Origin: Zea mays
Taxonomy: Eukaryota > Streptophyta > Magnoliopsida > Poales > Poaceae
Direction of reading: 5' to 3'
Assembly: GCF_902167145.1 (NCBI RefSeq)
Contig: NC_050104.1
Location: 11,306,001-11,370,000 of the forward strand
DNA length: 64,000 bases
Shown here: positions 23,728 to 34,140 of the stretch, one piece after another
How positions within the stretch are numbered: position 1 is the first letter of the stretch
Layout: each line of letters starts with the position of its first letter
Position numbers and translations under genes: made by a program
Notes under the pieces: model-generated
Told to the model about the DNA's origin: nothing
Database searches by the model: none
What the model saw: the letters and a program-made list of their open reading frames with translations, nothing else

Positions 23728-23855
23728 GAGAGCAATCTCGCGCCGACCGCCCACATCTTCTCGGCAATACTCTCTACCACGTCCTTTCAAACTCCATCCT
23801 TTAACACGGCGGGCGCCTTCTCTACGAGCTCCTTGGCCTCCTTCAGACCCAGATC
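23728..23855 (-). pseudogene. Ribosomal protein L7/L12 C-terminal fragment (organellar type)
   Basis: Minus strand from 23855 reads DLGLKEAKELVEKAPAVLKD and then GV, the helical C-terminal domain of bacterial/organellar L7/L12. A TGA at 23789-23787 follows. A +1 shift restores the family text as VVESIAEKMWAVGAR. The sequence is thus broken by a stop and a frameshift, and the rest of the protein is absent. Probably captured by the Helitron whose 3' end is at 26739. Confidence 0.75.
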
Positions 23856-25589
23856 CTTGAACGGAGGAGGTAGGCGCGCTCTTGGACGAGGACGTGGCGA
23901 GGTATGCCACGGCGGGCCTGGTTGCCATGAGCATATGGTCGACGCCGAGGCAGCCGCTCAGGCATCTAGGGAAGAGGCCTCAAGGACGTACGGTGAGCCC
24001 GCAGGTCTCGTCAACAAGCATAGAGCCGTGTGGGATCGGGTTGATGGCGGTGGAGGAGGAAGCATCATCCTTTATGTGGAGGAGGTAGGCGCTGCTGGCG
24101 GTGGCGGCACGTCTGCACGCGCCGTGGCTCTTGGCGGATTCGTGGGCGTTGGCGTGTGCCTGGACGAGGACACGGCGAGGTGTGTGGCGACGACGCAGGT
24201 CGTCGGGAACAGCAGCACCTAATCCCTCCCAGTTTCTACTGCCGAATGAAGATGCACGGATCCTGCAAAGAGCAAACCTCAAGCATTCACACAGATCGAC
24301 AGTTGTGTTCGAGCATACAACAGCATATGAGAACACTCTGACATGCTCATATTTTCCCTCACGAGCTCCGCACGGTGTGGTTGGGGAACGGACGGGGCGA
24401 CAACAGCGCACTCAGATGAGGCAGCATGGTCGCAATGAGGAGGCGGGGGCAGAGGTCTCATTTCTGTGTCCTGTAAAGCTGGTCCCAATTTGAGGTATGC
24501 GCATATGAGGTTTTTATGATTTGCTAACTGAAATATTTGAAGTTCCAATTTTGCTAATGGCTCAGCCCAAATAGTATTTCTACTATACAAAAGCTATCAC
24601 CATATTTGAAAAGTTTAACACGGAGTTAATTTTAATTAAGATTCACCGATTCAAATTATTATGCTATTGTCTTCTTCTACTATTATACACGCATTTTCAA
24701 ACACATCCAACCTTAAGTGCAGAAAAAATCTTCGCCTAATATGTTGCAAGGTACCAACACTCCACATTAGATTTCTCATACTATAACCATATGTGTGAAG
24801 AGTTTGAAACTTGGAGTTCTTTTAATTAATTTGTGCAATAACTTGGACCATATAAATGAATCCACGATGTCTGGGAAGCCTGCTTGGACCATATAAATGA
24901 AACCATGATGTCTGGAACCTGCTAACAACCACATGCGCTCTGTAGGTGGCTCATTTAGGCTCCTGTACATAACACAACTAAGCTAAGTCGTACTGCACAC
25001 TACTATTGCTACTAGCTTTCAAGTGGCAAAAAAGGTGATGTTTAATCATGCATGCTTATTCTATTTTTTGTCCATGTGTAGTGTTCTTTCAAATTCTTTT
25101 TTTTGTCAGACTTCACTGTTTCCTCTCCAGTTATTTTCAGGTTTTATGCACTCACGACAAAAGGAAGGTTGCTTCTGATTACATCTTCATATTCTTGTGA
25201 GATCCGACAATTTCATTTATGACATAGCAAGAGACAAAGGTTTGTATTCTGTTATTCTGGTTCGTTCTTTTGTTATCACACGACATAACAAAAAAAATTT
25301 AATAATGTTGACTTGATTCCATCATCAGTGCCTTGAATGCCTGGAATTCCGTCGGTACAACAAGAAAATCCCTAAAAAGCACTTGAACCTAAAAAATCCA
25401 TTAAAACATGGCTGATGCAAACCTTTGAGGTTTGTTAATCTAATTTTATAGAATCCCCCAAGCAGCATCACCACATGTACATATACGACATTTTCATTTC
25501 AACTACATTTTTTTAGTAAAACGTCTTCATTTGCTTTTACTCATTTAGTTTTCCCTAAAAGTTATTTTTAGCATTTGTTGACAAAACAC
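23856..25589. other. Helitron interior without recognised gene
   Basis: GC-rich to 24230, with a motif reading LDEDVARYAT near 23884 and a similar LDEDTARCVAT near 24156 on the plus strand, suggesting an unrecognised duplicated gene piece. The rest is AT-rich. A 41-bp direct repeat around CTTGGACCATATAAATGAA occurs at 24842 and 24883. No further coding identified. Confidence 0.4.
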
Positions 25590-26359
25590 ATAAAAGTGGT
25601 AATAGTTACATTGAAAGTGTTGACTCCAACAATGCATGTTATGGTGGGACAGCAGTTCTACTGAAATGTCTGAATTGGGTCGAAAGTAACTCCTATGATG
25701 GCCGTTACGGTCTTGTCGTTTGCACAGACAACACATTTTGTCATGCAGTCCTCCCTATAAACACCAGTTTTGTAATTTTTTTTCTTTTAGAAACACATAA
25801 TCACTTTCTATCATCTCTATTGACTATTGTGATGTTCAAGTTTATGCCGAAGGGCCAGCTCGTCCAACAGGAGGAGGTGCTGCTATAGCAATGATAATTG
25901 GTCGTAATTCTCTAATTCCCTTCGACACATGGTTCATGTTTATGATTTCTACAAACCTGATCTTGCAAGTGAATATCCAGTTAGTTTTCTATTGATAAAA
26001 CGATTTATACTATTTTATATGCATTCACCTAACCTTCAGAGTTCAGACCCAATTGAATGTTTCTGGTTATCCATCTTAGAGTTCAACATTTTTACAACAA
26101 CACATTCATTCCAGGTTGCTGATGGTAAACTATCCCAAACATGTTACCTAATTGCTCTAGATTCATGCTACAAACAGTGCTGCAACAAGTAAGTCGCTGC
26201 AACTTTTCTCATTTCCTTTTAATAATGATTAGATTGATTTTTCTTAAAATTTCCCAATGCCAAACTGCAATTTCTGAAACTAGGTATAAGAGATTTGTGA
26301 GTAAACAATTATCAATTTCTAATGTAGAATAATTTGTATTCTATTCTCCATACAACAAG
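25590..26359 (+). pseudogene. HMGS: Hydroxymethylglutaryl-CoA synthase fragment with introns
   Basis: Four exon-like blocks. Block 1 (about 25590-25733) reads [20 protein letters not shown] and [10 protein letters not shown], including the acyl-binding catalytic Cys in NACYGG. Block 2 (about 25850-25980) reads [12 protein letters not shown], then after a deletion/frameshift near 25925 [16 protein letters not shown]. Block 3 (26115-26188) reads [20 protein letters not shown]. Block 4 (26284-26359) reads YKRFVSKQLSISNVE, an in-frame TAA, then FVFYSPYNK. Splice sites after blocks 2-4 look preserved (GTTAGT, GTAAGT, GTAAG). HMGS makes HMG-CoA in the mevalonate pathway; this copy has neither ends nor an open frame and is non-functional. 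Confidence 0.88.
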
Positions 26360-26423
26360 GTAAGATATATATAACCAAGGGCTTTAAATGAAGACCAACA
26401 ACCGTTCTGGAAGTTTTCTTTAA

Positions 26424-26700
26424 GGGCTTGTTCGGTTTTACCCCAATCCATATGGATTGAGGGGGATTGAGGAGGTTTTAATCCCTAGTAAGGGCTTGTT
26501 CGGTTTCATATCAATCCATGTGGATTGGAGGGGATTGGGTGGGTTTAAATCCATACCAAGTCAAATAGTCTACTAAAATTTTCCAATCCCATCCAATCCA
26601 TGTGGCTTAGGAATAACCGAACAAGCCCTAAGTTAAAATCTCTCTCAATCCGTATCAATCTCCTCTAATCCATATGGATTGAAAATAACCGAACAAACCC
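26424..26700. mobile_element. Tourist-like MITE (outer)
   Basis: Begins GGGCTTGTTCGGTT and ends AACCGAACAAACCC, with TAA target duplication (26421-26423; 26701-26703). Its own sequence is 137 bp once the nested MITE and its 3-bp duplication are removed. Confidence 0.9.
26492..26628. mobile_element. Tourist-like MITE (inner, nested)
   Basis: Same family and size (137 bp) as its host: GGGCTTGTTCGG to CCGAACAAGCCC, with TAA duplication at 26489-26491 and 26629-26631. It inserted into an older relative. Confidence 0.92.
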
Positions 26701-26879
26701 TAAAGAGGTACGCACGCAGGGCGTGCGCCCAGTTACTAGTTTTTTATATAGGAGAACAAAAGCAACAAACTCCAATCTTATGAAGAACGATAATTCGAAA
26801 ATAGCTCAGTCAGACATTTGTTATTTCCATTTCTCATGTTCCTAATGTGGCAGTTGCTCGAATTAAATTTTGTAGTTTA

Positions 26880-27504
26880 TGTTGACGCTTTTTCGGAGCG
26901 CCAAATACTCAAAAAGAACCGGCGGCGGTGCTCACTGATCAGGCGCGGACGGTCCGCGGCCTAGGGCCGGACGGTCCGCGACCTGGCGCAGGGGCTAGGG
27001 TTTCCTACCTGACGGCCGGACGGTCCGCGCCCTGGGGCCTGACGGTCCGCGCGTGCGCAGGGGCGGCGGAAGATCGCCGGCGGCGCCTGGATCTCGCTCC
27101 CGGGAGGGACCCCGTCGGGGAGGAGAGATCCTAGGGGTTGTCTAGGCTCGGGCCGGCCGACCTAGACTCCTCTAATCGGCGTAGAGTCGAAGAGAGGCGA
27201 AGAATTTGGGGATCGAGAGGCTAAACCTAAACTAGACTAGAACTACTCCTAGGATAAAATGCGAAATAGAAGTTGTATTGATTCGATTGATGATTACAAA
27301 TCGGTCTTAGACCTCTCTTTTTATAGAGGAGGGGGCTGGACCCTTTACACGACTAGATTCCGAGCTAATTCCGCAGATCTAGCCAACAAACATAGCACAA
27401 AACTCGGAACCCTAAACTGCTCTGCGCATGCGCGGACCGTCCGGCCCCCAGGCGCGGACTGTCCGGACCGCGGACCGTCCGCCCGCTCAAAATGGAGCTC
27501 AACA
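26880..27504 (-). repeat. 3' LTR of outer Gypsy element (625 bp)
   Basis: Element-strand TGTTGAGCTCC to GCGTCAACA. TATA motif TATAAAAAG on the minus strand (27325-27317). Arrays of the CGGACNGTCCG palindrome near both ends (26940-27050; 27434-27481). It has 49 bp near the first array that the partner LTR lacks, and lacks a 21-bp unit present there. Confidence 0.93.
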
Positions 27505-27520
27505 TATGCCCCTGCCTTTT
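27505..27520 (-). other. Polypurine tract of outer Gypsy element
   Basis: Minus strand AAAAGGCAGGGGCATA lies directly before the 3' LTR, the expected plus-strand primer position. Confidence 0.75.
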
Positions 27521-27574
27521 GGTGGAGCTGAGCAAACCAAAAGCAACTAACTCGATGTGATTACATCGGTTCTC

Positions 27575-30500
27575 TTAGGCATCTTGCCACATACTAGGAT
27601 GGTACTGTTTGAGGAAACGCCCATTCAAAGCCTTAGGCAAGTCCTTGCCTTGTAATGTTTGTAGCAAATAGGCGTTGCCAGACATCACCTGTTTCACTTT
27701 ATAAGGACCCTCCCAGCTTGGCGACCATTTCTCAAACTTCCGGTCTTTATTCCTTAGAGGCAGAATGGTCTTCCACACCAGGTCCCCTACTTGGAATGAT
27801 TTTGCTTTGACCTTCTTGTTGTAGGCCCTGGCTACCATGATCTTGTCCTTTTCTATTGCTCCCAAAGCTATCATCCTCTTGTCGGTCACCTCATCAATAT
27901 TATCCATCATTGAATTATAATAATCAGTAGCAGTTAGATCATTTTGTCTGGCAAACCTGACAGCATTCAAACTTATTTCCACAGGCAACACTGCTTCCTG
28001 CCCATAGACAAGCTCAAAAGGAGATACTTTAGTAGCCCTATGTTTAGATATTCTATGAGCCCATAAAGCTTCAGACAAAACCTTATGCCAATGTTTAGGA
28101 TTATCAGATATCTTCTTTTTTATCAAATTAATCAATGTCCTATTACTAGACTCGGTCTGTCCATTGGCCTGAGCATAATATGGGGATGAATTAAGCAGCT
28201 TAATTCTGTATAATTCAGCAAATTCACGTACCTCCTTCGACATAAAAGAAGTACCTTGGTCTGTAGTCAAGGTCTGGGGAATGCCGAATCTATGAATAAT
28301 ATGCTCAGTTATGAACTCAATTACCTCCTTGTGCGTCATGTTCTTTAGAGCAACGGCTTCAGTCCATTTGGTGAAATAGTCAGTGGCAACTAACACAAAC
28401 CGATGCCCCTTTGATGATGAAGGATGAATTTCTCCAATAAAGTCTAATCCCCATCCTCTGAACGACCAAGGCTTGATGATAGGATGTAATTCGGCTGCAG
28501 GGACCAACTGTAGGTCGCCGAATTTTTGACACACTTGGCAACCCTTGTAGTACTTGAAACAATCAGCTATCATACTAGGCCAATAAAAACCAGACCTTCG
28601 CAACAACCACTTCATCTTTGGAGCTGATTGATGAGTACCACAAATTCCTTCATGTACTTCGGCCATGGCTAATATAGCATCATTTGGGCCCAAGCACTTA
28701 AGCAGGATGTCATTGACTGTTCGGCGGTAAAGTTCATCACTCATCAAAACATACTTGAAAGTTGTTCGCCGAATGTTCTTATTTGTCCTGATATTGGGAT
28801 CTCGTAAATAATTAAGTATAGGTGTCCTCCAATCACTTGCATCGGCTTCATTGTCAGCCGAATCAATTAAGAGAACATTTCTGGTAACCCCGGACGGTCC
28901 GGCGTCATCACGCGGACGGTCCGCGACCTGGGAATTTGGCTCTGCACTGGTCATCAGATTTTCAGTTTTGTGAAATTTCCCTCTCTTTATCCGATAACCT
29001 GATGCATCTTGTGCCAAATTGTTAGCTCTATGATTCTCAATTCTAGAGATATGCCGAATACTGAATTCGTCAAAAGAATGGATTATGCTCCAACATTTCT
29101 CAAGGTAACTATTTAGAGTACCATCAAAACATTGATATTCTTCTAACACTTGTTGGACAACCAGCTGAGAATCACCAAATACCTTCACATGTTTTACTCC
29201 CATACCATTTAAAAGTTCTAAGCCGAATAGGAGGGCCTCATATTCAGCTTGATTATTAGTGCAATAAGTTTTCAATCGGCTAGAGAAGTCAAAAGAGACA
29301 TTACTTGGTGAAACAAGCACAATGTCAATTCCTTGCCCTTCATTGCAAACCGATCCATCAAAATATAAAGTCCAAGGAGTGATAGTGAGGTATGACATGT
29401 CTAGTTCATGAATATCATTAACCCGATGTTCTACAATGAAATCCACTACGACTTGGCCTTTCATAGATTTCAATGGTTCATAGGCCAAATCATATTCTAT
29501 GAGTGCATAAGCCCACTTACCAATTCTTCCACTCATAATTGGGTTATGCAACATGTATTTGATCACATCGGCTTGACCAGAAACAGTGCAATGACTAGAC
29601 AGTAAATAACATCTACATTTGGTGCATGCATAAAACAAGCATAAGCATAACTTTTCAATAAAAGTGTACCTTGTTTCAGCATCCACCAACCTTCGGCTTA
29701 GATATGTCACCACATGCTCCTTCCCCTCGGTTTCTTGTGTCAGAACAGCCCCAATGACCTTATCCTTAGCTGCAATGTATAATCGGAATGATACTCCTGC
29801 TCGTGGTGCTTTTAATACGGGAGCCGAAGATAAGTATTTTTTTATGAGATCAAATGCTTCTTGTTGTTCTGCCCCCCAAGCGAATTCGGCATCATTCTTA
29901 AGCCGAAGAATAGGGGTGAACGCATCAATCTTCCCGGCTAGGTTAGAAATAAACCTTCGTAAATAATTCACCTTGCCGAGAAACCTCTGTACCTCAACCT
30001 TACAAGTCGGAGGTCCCACATTCCGAATAGACTTGATTCGGTCAGGGTCTATCTCTATACCATGTTCATGTATGACAAATCCTAAAAACTTACCAGCCGA
30101 CACTCCAAAAGCACATTTACGTGGGTTCATTTTCAAACCATACTGACGCATTTTATCAAAGGCTTTGCACAAATCAGCTATATGAGAACTAAACTCAGCC
30201 GGTTTGACTACAATATCATCAATGTAAACTTCCACAGTGTTTCCTAACAATTCATGGAAGATCAAATTCATAGCCCTCTGATAAGTAGCACCAGCATTTT
30301 TCAGACCAAATGTCATGACAACCCACTCAAATAAACCAATGAAGCCTGGACATATAAAGGCCGTTTTAGACGCATCTTCTTCGGCCATGAAAATCTGATT
30401 ATATCCGGCATTACCATCAAGGAAGCTAATAATTCTATTCCCTGATGCATTATTGATTAATGTGTCGGCTATGGGCATGGGATATTCGTCTTTAAGAGTT

Positions 30501-30853
30501 GCTCTATTTAAATTGCGAAAATCAATGCATACTCTAAGCTTACCTGACTCCTTCTTCTCCACCGGCACAATATTGGAGACCCACTCTGCGTATCTGTAAG
30601 GTCTGATAAAATCAGCTTCTAGCAGCCGGTGGATTTCGTCCTTGATGCGTGGGAGAAGATCTGGACGAAATGTTCTAGCTCTTTGCTTGAAAGGTCTGAA
30701 ACCAGACTTAATAGGCAGCCGATGCTCTACGATCTCTCGGCTTAATCCAGGCATCTCAGTGTAATTCCAAGCAAAGCAATCTGAATATTCCTTCAATAGA
30801 CCGATCATCTCATCTCTAGGATTGGTCTCCAGGGTCTTGTTTACAAAAGTCAA
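27575..30853 (-). CDS. Gypsy pol: reverse transcriptase, RNase H, integrase (1092 aa)
   Basis: Open from 30853 to 27575. RT palm with LRVCIDFRNLN and catalytic YIDD at about residue 210. First RNase H-like connection at 340-440. RNase H with LYFDGS at about 494 and DSQLVV. A linker with NSQVADRPRDDAGPSG encoded by two CGGACGGTCCG palindromes. Integrase HHCC finger (CGTH...CQVC, about 733-775). Integrase catalytic D (GWGLDFIGEI, about 799), D (TTDQGTSF, about 863) and E (NGQTESSN, about 898). C-terminal chromodomain not seen. The frame continues upstream but is cut by TGA at 30874-30872, so the Met at 30853 is only the first in the open part. Domains are complete; the polyprotein is not. Confidence 0.92.
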   Translation of the reverse strand: MTFVNKTLETNPRDEMIGLLKEYSDCFAWNYTEMPGLSREIVEHRLPIKSGFRPFKQRARTFRPDLLPRIKDEIHRLLEADFIRPYRYAEWVSNIVPVEKKESGKLRVCIDFRNLNRATLKDEYPMPIADTLINNASGNRIISFLDGNAGYNQIFMAEEDASKTAFICPGFIGLFEWVVMTFGLKNAGATYQRAMNLIFHELLGNTVEVYIDDIVVKPAEFSSHIADLCKAFDKMRQYGLKMNPRKCAFGVSAGKFLGFVIHEHGIEIDPDRIKSIRNVGPPTCKVEVQRFLGKVNYLRRFISNLAGKIDAFTPILRLKNDAEFAWGAEQQEAFDLIKKYLSSAPVLKAPRAGVSFRLYIAAKDKVIGAVLTQETEGKEHVVTYLSRRLVDAETRYTFIEKLCLCLFYACTKCRCYLLSSHCTVSGQADVIKYMLHNPIMSGRIGKWAYALIEYDLAYEPLKSMKGQVVVDFIVEHRVNDIHELDMSYLTITPWTLYFDGSVCNEGQGIDIVLVSPSNVSFDFSSRLKTYCTNNQAEYEALLFGLELLNGMGVKHVKVFGDSQLVVQQVLEEYQCFDGTLNSYLEKCWSIIHSFDEFSIRHISRIENHRANNLAQDASGYRIKRGKFHKTENLMTSAEPNSQVADRPRDDAGPSGVTRNVLLIDSADNEADASDWRTPILNYLRDPNIRTNKNIRRTTFKYVLMSDELYRRTVNDILLKCLGPNDAILAMAEVHEGICGTHQSAPKMKWLLRRSGFYWPSMIADCFKYYKGCQVCQKFGDLQLVPAAELHPIIKPWSFRGWGLDFIGEIHPSSSKGHRFVLVATDYFTKWTEAVALKNMTHKEVIEFITEHIIHRFGIPQTLTTDQGTSFMSKEVREFAELYRIKLLNSSPYYAQANGQTESSNRTLINLIKKKISDNPKHWHKVLSEALWAHRISKHRATKVSPFELVYGQEAVLPVEISLNAVRFARQNDLTATDYYNSMMDNIDEVTDKRMIALGAIEKDKIMVARAYNKKVKAKSFQVGDLVWKTILPLRNKDRKFEKWSPSWEGPYKVKQVMSGNAYLLQTLQGKDLPKALNGRFLKQYHPSMWQDA

Positions 30854-30871
30854 CCTTGGAGTTTTACCATC

Positions 30872-31156
30872 TCATATGTCAATCTCCTCCAAAGGATCGG
30901 CCGATGTAAACTCATGTCCTAGTTTATCAAGATCTCTGAATTCCTCTATCATGTTCCCCACAGAGGAATTAGATGATCTTTGTATAACGGCGGACTTTCC
31001 GGTCTCGGGGACCGGATCATCCATAATACTATCCTTTTGATGTGATATATGTTCGGTCTTAAAGTCCGAACCCTTTTGTGAAAGACCAGACCATCCGGCC
31101 TTGGAAGCCGAATTGTCCGTGACCAGGGACTCATGAACTTTGTGTGTATTCATCAT
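30872..31156 (-). pseudogene. Pol polyprotein segment between protease and RT, ended by TGA
   Basis: In the same frame as the RT ORF and separated from it only by one TGA (30874-30872) in EIDI-stop-DGKTPRLTFVNKTL. An acidic, serine-rich linker. A single nonsense change would explain the break. The protease ORF upstream is in another frame, so a second lesion lies near 31160. Confidence 0.7.
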
Positions 31157-31163
31157 TTAAACT

Positions 31164-31907
31164 TTATTTAGGATTTAGCCGATTCTCCATCCGCTCTCGC
31201 ATTACAGGAATGAAACCTTTCTTATCTATACTTATGAATTGATAATCAGAAAAATCTACTCCTGTGAGACATGTAGCAGTCTCATAAGTCCAGAGTACAG
31301 GGGCATCGGCCACAGCGATGCAGGCCGATACATCAGCATGTACTTGTTCTATGTCATCGCCTACCCATTGTATTAGCATTTGATGTAATGTAGAAGGTAT
31401 ACATTGATTGGCGTGAATCCAATCTCTGCCTAGGATTAAACTGTAATTTCCTTCTACATCAGCGACGAAAAATGCAGCGGCAAGAGTCTTAGTCCCGATG
31501 GTTAATTCAACGGACGTGACTCCCCTGGCTTTGATCAAACTATCAGTTCCAACACCGCCGAGGGTCATGTTGGTTTTGACAAGTTCGTCATCTTGTTTAC
31601 CTAATTTTCTGTACAATGAATAAGGCATTAGATTTACAGCCGCCCCTCCATCTACCAACATCTTAGCAATCGGTATCCCATCAATGTGGCCACGCACGAA
31701 GAGCGGCTTTAAATGATTTACCGATTCCTTTGGTTTAGTAAAGGTGGCTTCTTTAGGACCAAAATCGAATTGGGCAACAACAGGTTCATCGTCGCCGATG
31801 ATAGTACAATCGGCAGAAAATGTAATAATATTTACATCCATACCTGGGCGTTCTGGAGAAGCCTCGTAGTCGACCAGGTCTTCTCCCAGCAGGTCGTCCT
31901 CTTCCAT
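31164..31907 (-). CDS. Gypsy aspartic protease region (247 aa)
   Basis: Retropepsin-like motif MLVDGGAAVNLMP around residue 90, with downstream LILGRDWIHANQCIPS typical of plant Gypsy proteases. It would cut the Gag-Pol polyprotein. Upstream in the same strand (31908-32150) is a linker encoded by four palindrome units, translating as repeats of ADRPAPA.GPSAVHQEASG. Ends at TAA, out of frame with the next segment. Confidence 0.85.
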   Translation of the reverse strand: MEEDDLLGEDLVDYEASPERPGMDVNIITFSADCTIIGDDEPVVAQFDFGPKEATFTKPKESVNHLKPLFVRGHIDGIPIAKMLVDGGAAVNLMPYSLYRKLGKQDDELVKTNMTLGGVGTDSLIKARGVTSVELTIGTKTLAAAFFVADVEGNYSLILGRDWIHANQCIPSTLHQMLIQWVGDDIEQVHADVSACIAVADAPVLWTYETATCLTGVDFSDYQFISIDKKGFIPVMRERMENRLNPK

Positions 31908-32154
31908 TGATGTTGTCGTGTCGTTGGAGGCTTCCTGGTGAACGGCGGACGGTCCGCACGCGGGGGCCGGACGGTCCGCGCCTGGTGTAGGTTGTCCAGA
32001 GGCTTCCTGGTGAACGGCGGACGGTCCGTGCGCGGGGGCCGGACGGTCCGCGCCTCGTGCAGGTTGACTTTCTATTTCTGTGGCCGTTTGTTTTTCCTCA
32101 ACGGCCTTCGGTCTCCATTTCTTTTGCAGTGGCGGGTATAGTGGATGTGTGTCA

Positions 32155-32452
32155 TTAAATGTCTTTTCCGCCTCCTTCTCCTGGCTCTCCTTTAATTGCT
32201 CTTAGGCGCTGTAATTTTCTCTTTTGGGATCGTGTCAATCCCGCTGGGCACCATCGAGGCATGGAGTATTTTGGATCGGCTGTTTTGATGGTAGCCGTAT
32301 CCTTTTCGGTTGTGTTGGTCGATTCGCCGAAAATCATCGGCCCTTTATTGTCTCCCTGTATGACAACATCTGCAGTGCCTATTTTGATGATGTCCTTTTT
32401 TGTTGTTCTTTGAGTAGCTACAGGCATATGCCCCCCTGCCGGATTGGTCGGC
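32155..32452 (-). pseudogene. Gag-pol segment flanking the Copia insertion
   Basis: Minus strand carries MPRWCPAGLTRSQKRKLQRL, a conserved Gag-Pol linker motif of grass Gypsy elements. The frame is cut at 32452 by the Copia insertion and resumes beyond 55996, with TCGGC on both sides. Confidence 0.75.
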
Positions 32453-32846
32453 TGTGAATCATCTAGGCCCCTTTGGTGATGTTTTGGTAATTAATGACAA
32501 CTGCTTGTGGACTAACGATTCTTCGAGAAATAAGAATGCAGGGTTGGACCACATAAAACAGGAAATGTTGGAGAATCATAAACATTGGTTGTGGATCAGA
32601 TAAAGGCAAAGGTATAATATAGGTTTTGTTTTTGCCGGTCTTGAGGAGTTTAGAGAAGATACCTGACCGGATTAGTAGGCTAGATAATCGTACTATTAAG
32701 AGGGGTCAATGACTTTGATCTGTGTGAAACTTAGTGCCTCATAGAGCATCAAGTAGTTGCATTTGCATGAGGACTAACAGCGCTTCAAATCTCGTGAGTT
32801 AAAAGTTCTTTCAAACCAAGTTTGAAAATTGCAAAGTCTTGGATGC

Positions 32847-33375
32847 GCGGACTGTCCGGGCCTTGAGGGCGGACTGTCCGCGATCCACCAGAGGGTCCGA
32901 AGACTGTCTTCTTCGGAGGCCACTTTGTTGCTTTGCACTGCGGACCGTCCGGGTCTTAGGGCCGGACCGTCCGCAGTCCTGACCAGAGAAGGCTGGTTTC
33001 GGGTCAGTCCCTGAATTATAGTGCGGACCGTCCGGCCGTGCAGGGCGGACAGTCCGCAGGTGTCAAAATGTTTTATGGTCAGGGACTGTGCGTTTTCTTT
33101 GATCAGTACTACGGACTGTCCGGGGGACTAGTTCGGACAGTACTATCCCAGGTCGCGGACCGTCCGGATTTATAGGCGGACGGTCCGCGCGTGTTAACTA
33201 TTCTTGGTCCGAGGCTCGGGTGTCTCATGCTGCCAGGTCGCGGACGGTCCGGCCTTGGAGGGCGGACCGTCCGGACCTACCTTTTCTAACAGTTCTGACA
33301 GCTTTCAAACGGGAATTATAGCCGTTATGTGTACGGCGGACCATCCGGCCCTAGGGCGCGGACCGTCCGCGTGTG
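32847..33375. repeat. CGGACNGTCCG palindrome array in Copia 5' LTR
   Basis: Repeated 11-bp palindromes, often as pairs about 22 bp apart with a GGCC..AGGGC-like spacer. Similar arrays are at 54724-55229 (3' LTR), 39643-39772, 40188-40240, 26940-27050, 27434-27481, 28891-28925, 31948-32054, 56543-56612, 58186-58373, 59019-59079 and 59457-59529. Confidence 0.9.
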
Positions 33376-33424
33376 CGCAGAACATGTGCTTTTTGCACAT
33401 AACGGTTGGATTTTGATGGAGGGG

Positions 33425-33432
33425 TATAAATA
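33425..33432 (+). promoter_or_regulatory. TATA box of Copia 5' LTR
   Basis: TATAAATA preceded by the palindrome array and followed by a CT-rich start region; same motif in the 3' LTR at 55282-55289. Confidence 0.75.
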
Positions 33433-34140
33433 GAAGGGTAGCTCGTGTGAGAGAACTCTCTTAGCCATTCCTTGCACACATTGAGCTCATTTGTGATCCT
33501 CCAACTCACTCTCTCACACTCTTTGCTTGAGATTGCATTCTAGTGAGAGATTGAGGGTTCCTAGTGCATTTGCATCATTTGGTGATTCTTGAGGCACTAG
33601 GTGGTACACCGAGCAAGCGTCATTGGCTTGTTACTCTTGGAGGTTGCCGCCTCCTAGACGGCTCGGGTGATTGTCTCCGTCGAGCTCTCCAAGAAGATTG
33701 TGTAGAAGCCGCGGTGTTGATTGTGAGGGGTTTGCGCCTACCTCGCCGGAGCGGCAAAGGTGACATTAGTGGAATCGAGGTATTGAGTGATTTCTTGTCC
33801 ACTTGGCTCAAAGATCAAGCCGTGACTTGATAGAGGAGCAAGTGAGAGCTTGAAGTCCACCTCAACGTGGATTAGGGGTGATCAGCAAATCACCGATACC
33901 ACGGGATAAATTTCGGTGTCTCTACCTTCTTGCATTACTTATTGCTTTGCAAGTAATTAGTGTTTTGCATATTGTTCCTCAAGTATTCAATCACCGTAGT
34001 TGTTTCTCATACATTGTTTACTTATTGTCACTAGAGAATTTATTCCTCTTGTTATATTGATTAAATTTACCTAGTGTTTTTTATTTTAGTCAAAACCGCC
34101 TATTCACCCCCCCTCTAGCCGGTGTCCTAGATCCTACAAG

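Larger units (their letters stand above)
23493..26739 (+). mobile_element. Probable Helitron carrying gene fragments (5' end uncertain)
   Basis: The right end has a perfect hairpin GCACGC-AGG-GCGTGC (26712-26726), then nine bases and CTAG (26736-26739) followed by T, the Helitron 3' structure. Fragments of two unrelated genes lie to the left in opposite orientations, with introns retained in one; intron-retaining fragment capture is typical of maize Helitrons. The best candidate 5' end is TCTATATAACAAACGC at 23493, but it is preceded by T instead of the expected A, so the left border is a guess. No replicase. Confidence 0.5.
32453..34138 (+). repeat. 5' LTR of Copia element
   Basis: 1686 bp. 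U3 carries about 18 CGGACNGTCCG-like palindromes (32847-33375). TATAAATA at 33425-33432. The downstream R/U5 part holds an 88-residue open frame (33564-33830), also intact in the 3' LTR with one Val/Gly change. Confidence 0.95.

Noticed and set aside
23683..24222. 179-residue plus-strand ORF as a real gene
   Set aside because: It overlaps a broken minus-strand L7/L12 fragment, is GC-driven, and shows no domain as a whole.
32847..33375. CRISPR-like array of palindromes and spacers
   Set aside because: Repeats are short, imperfect, with similar spacers, and lie in plant LTRs; no cas genes.
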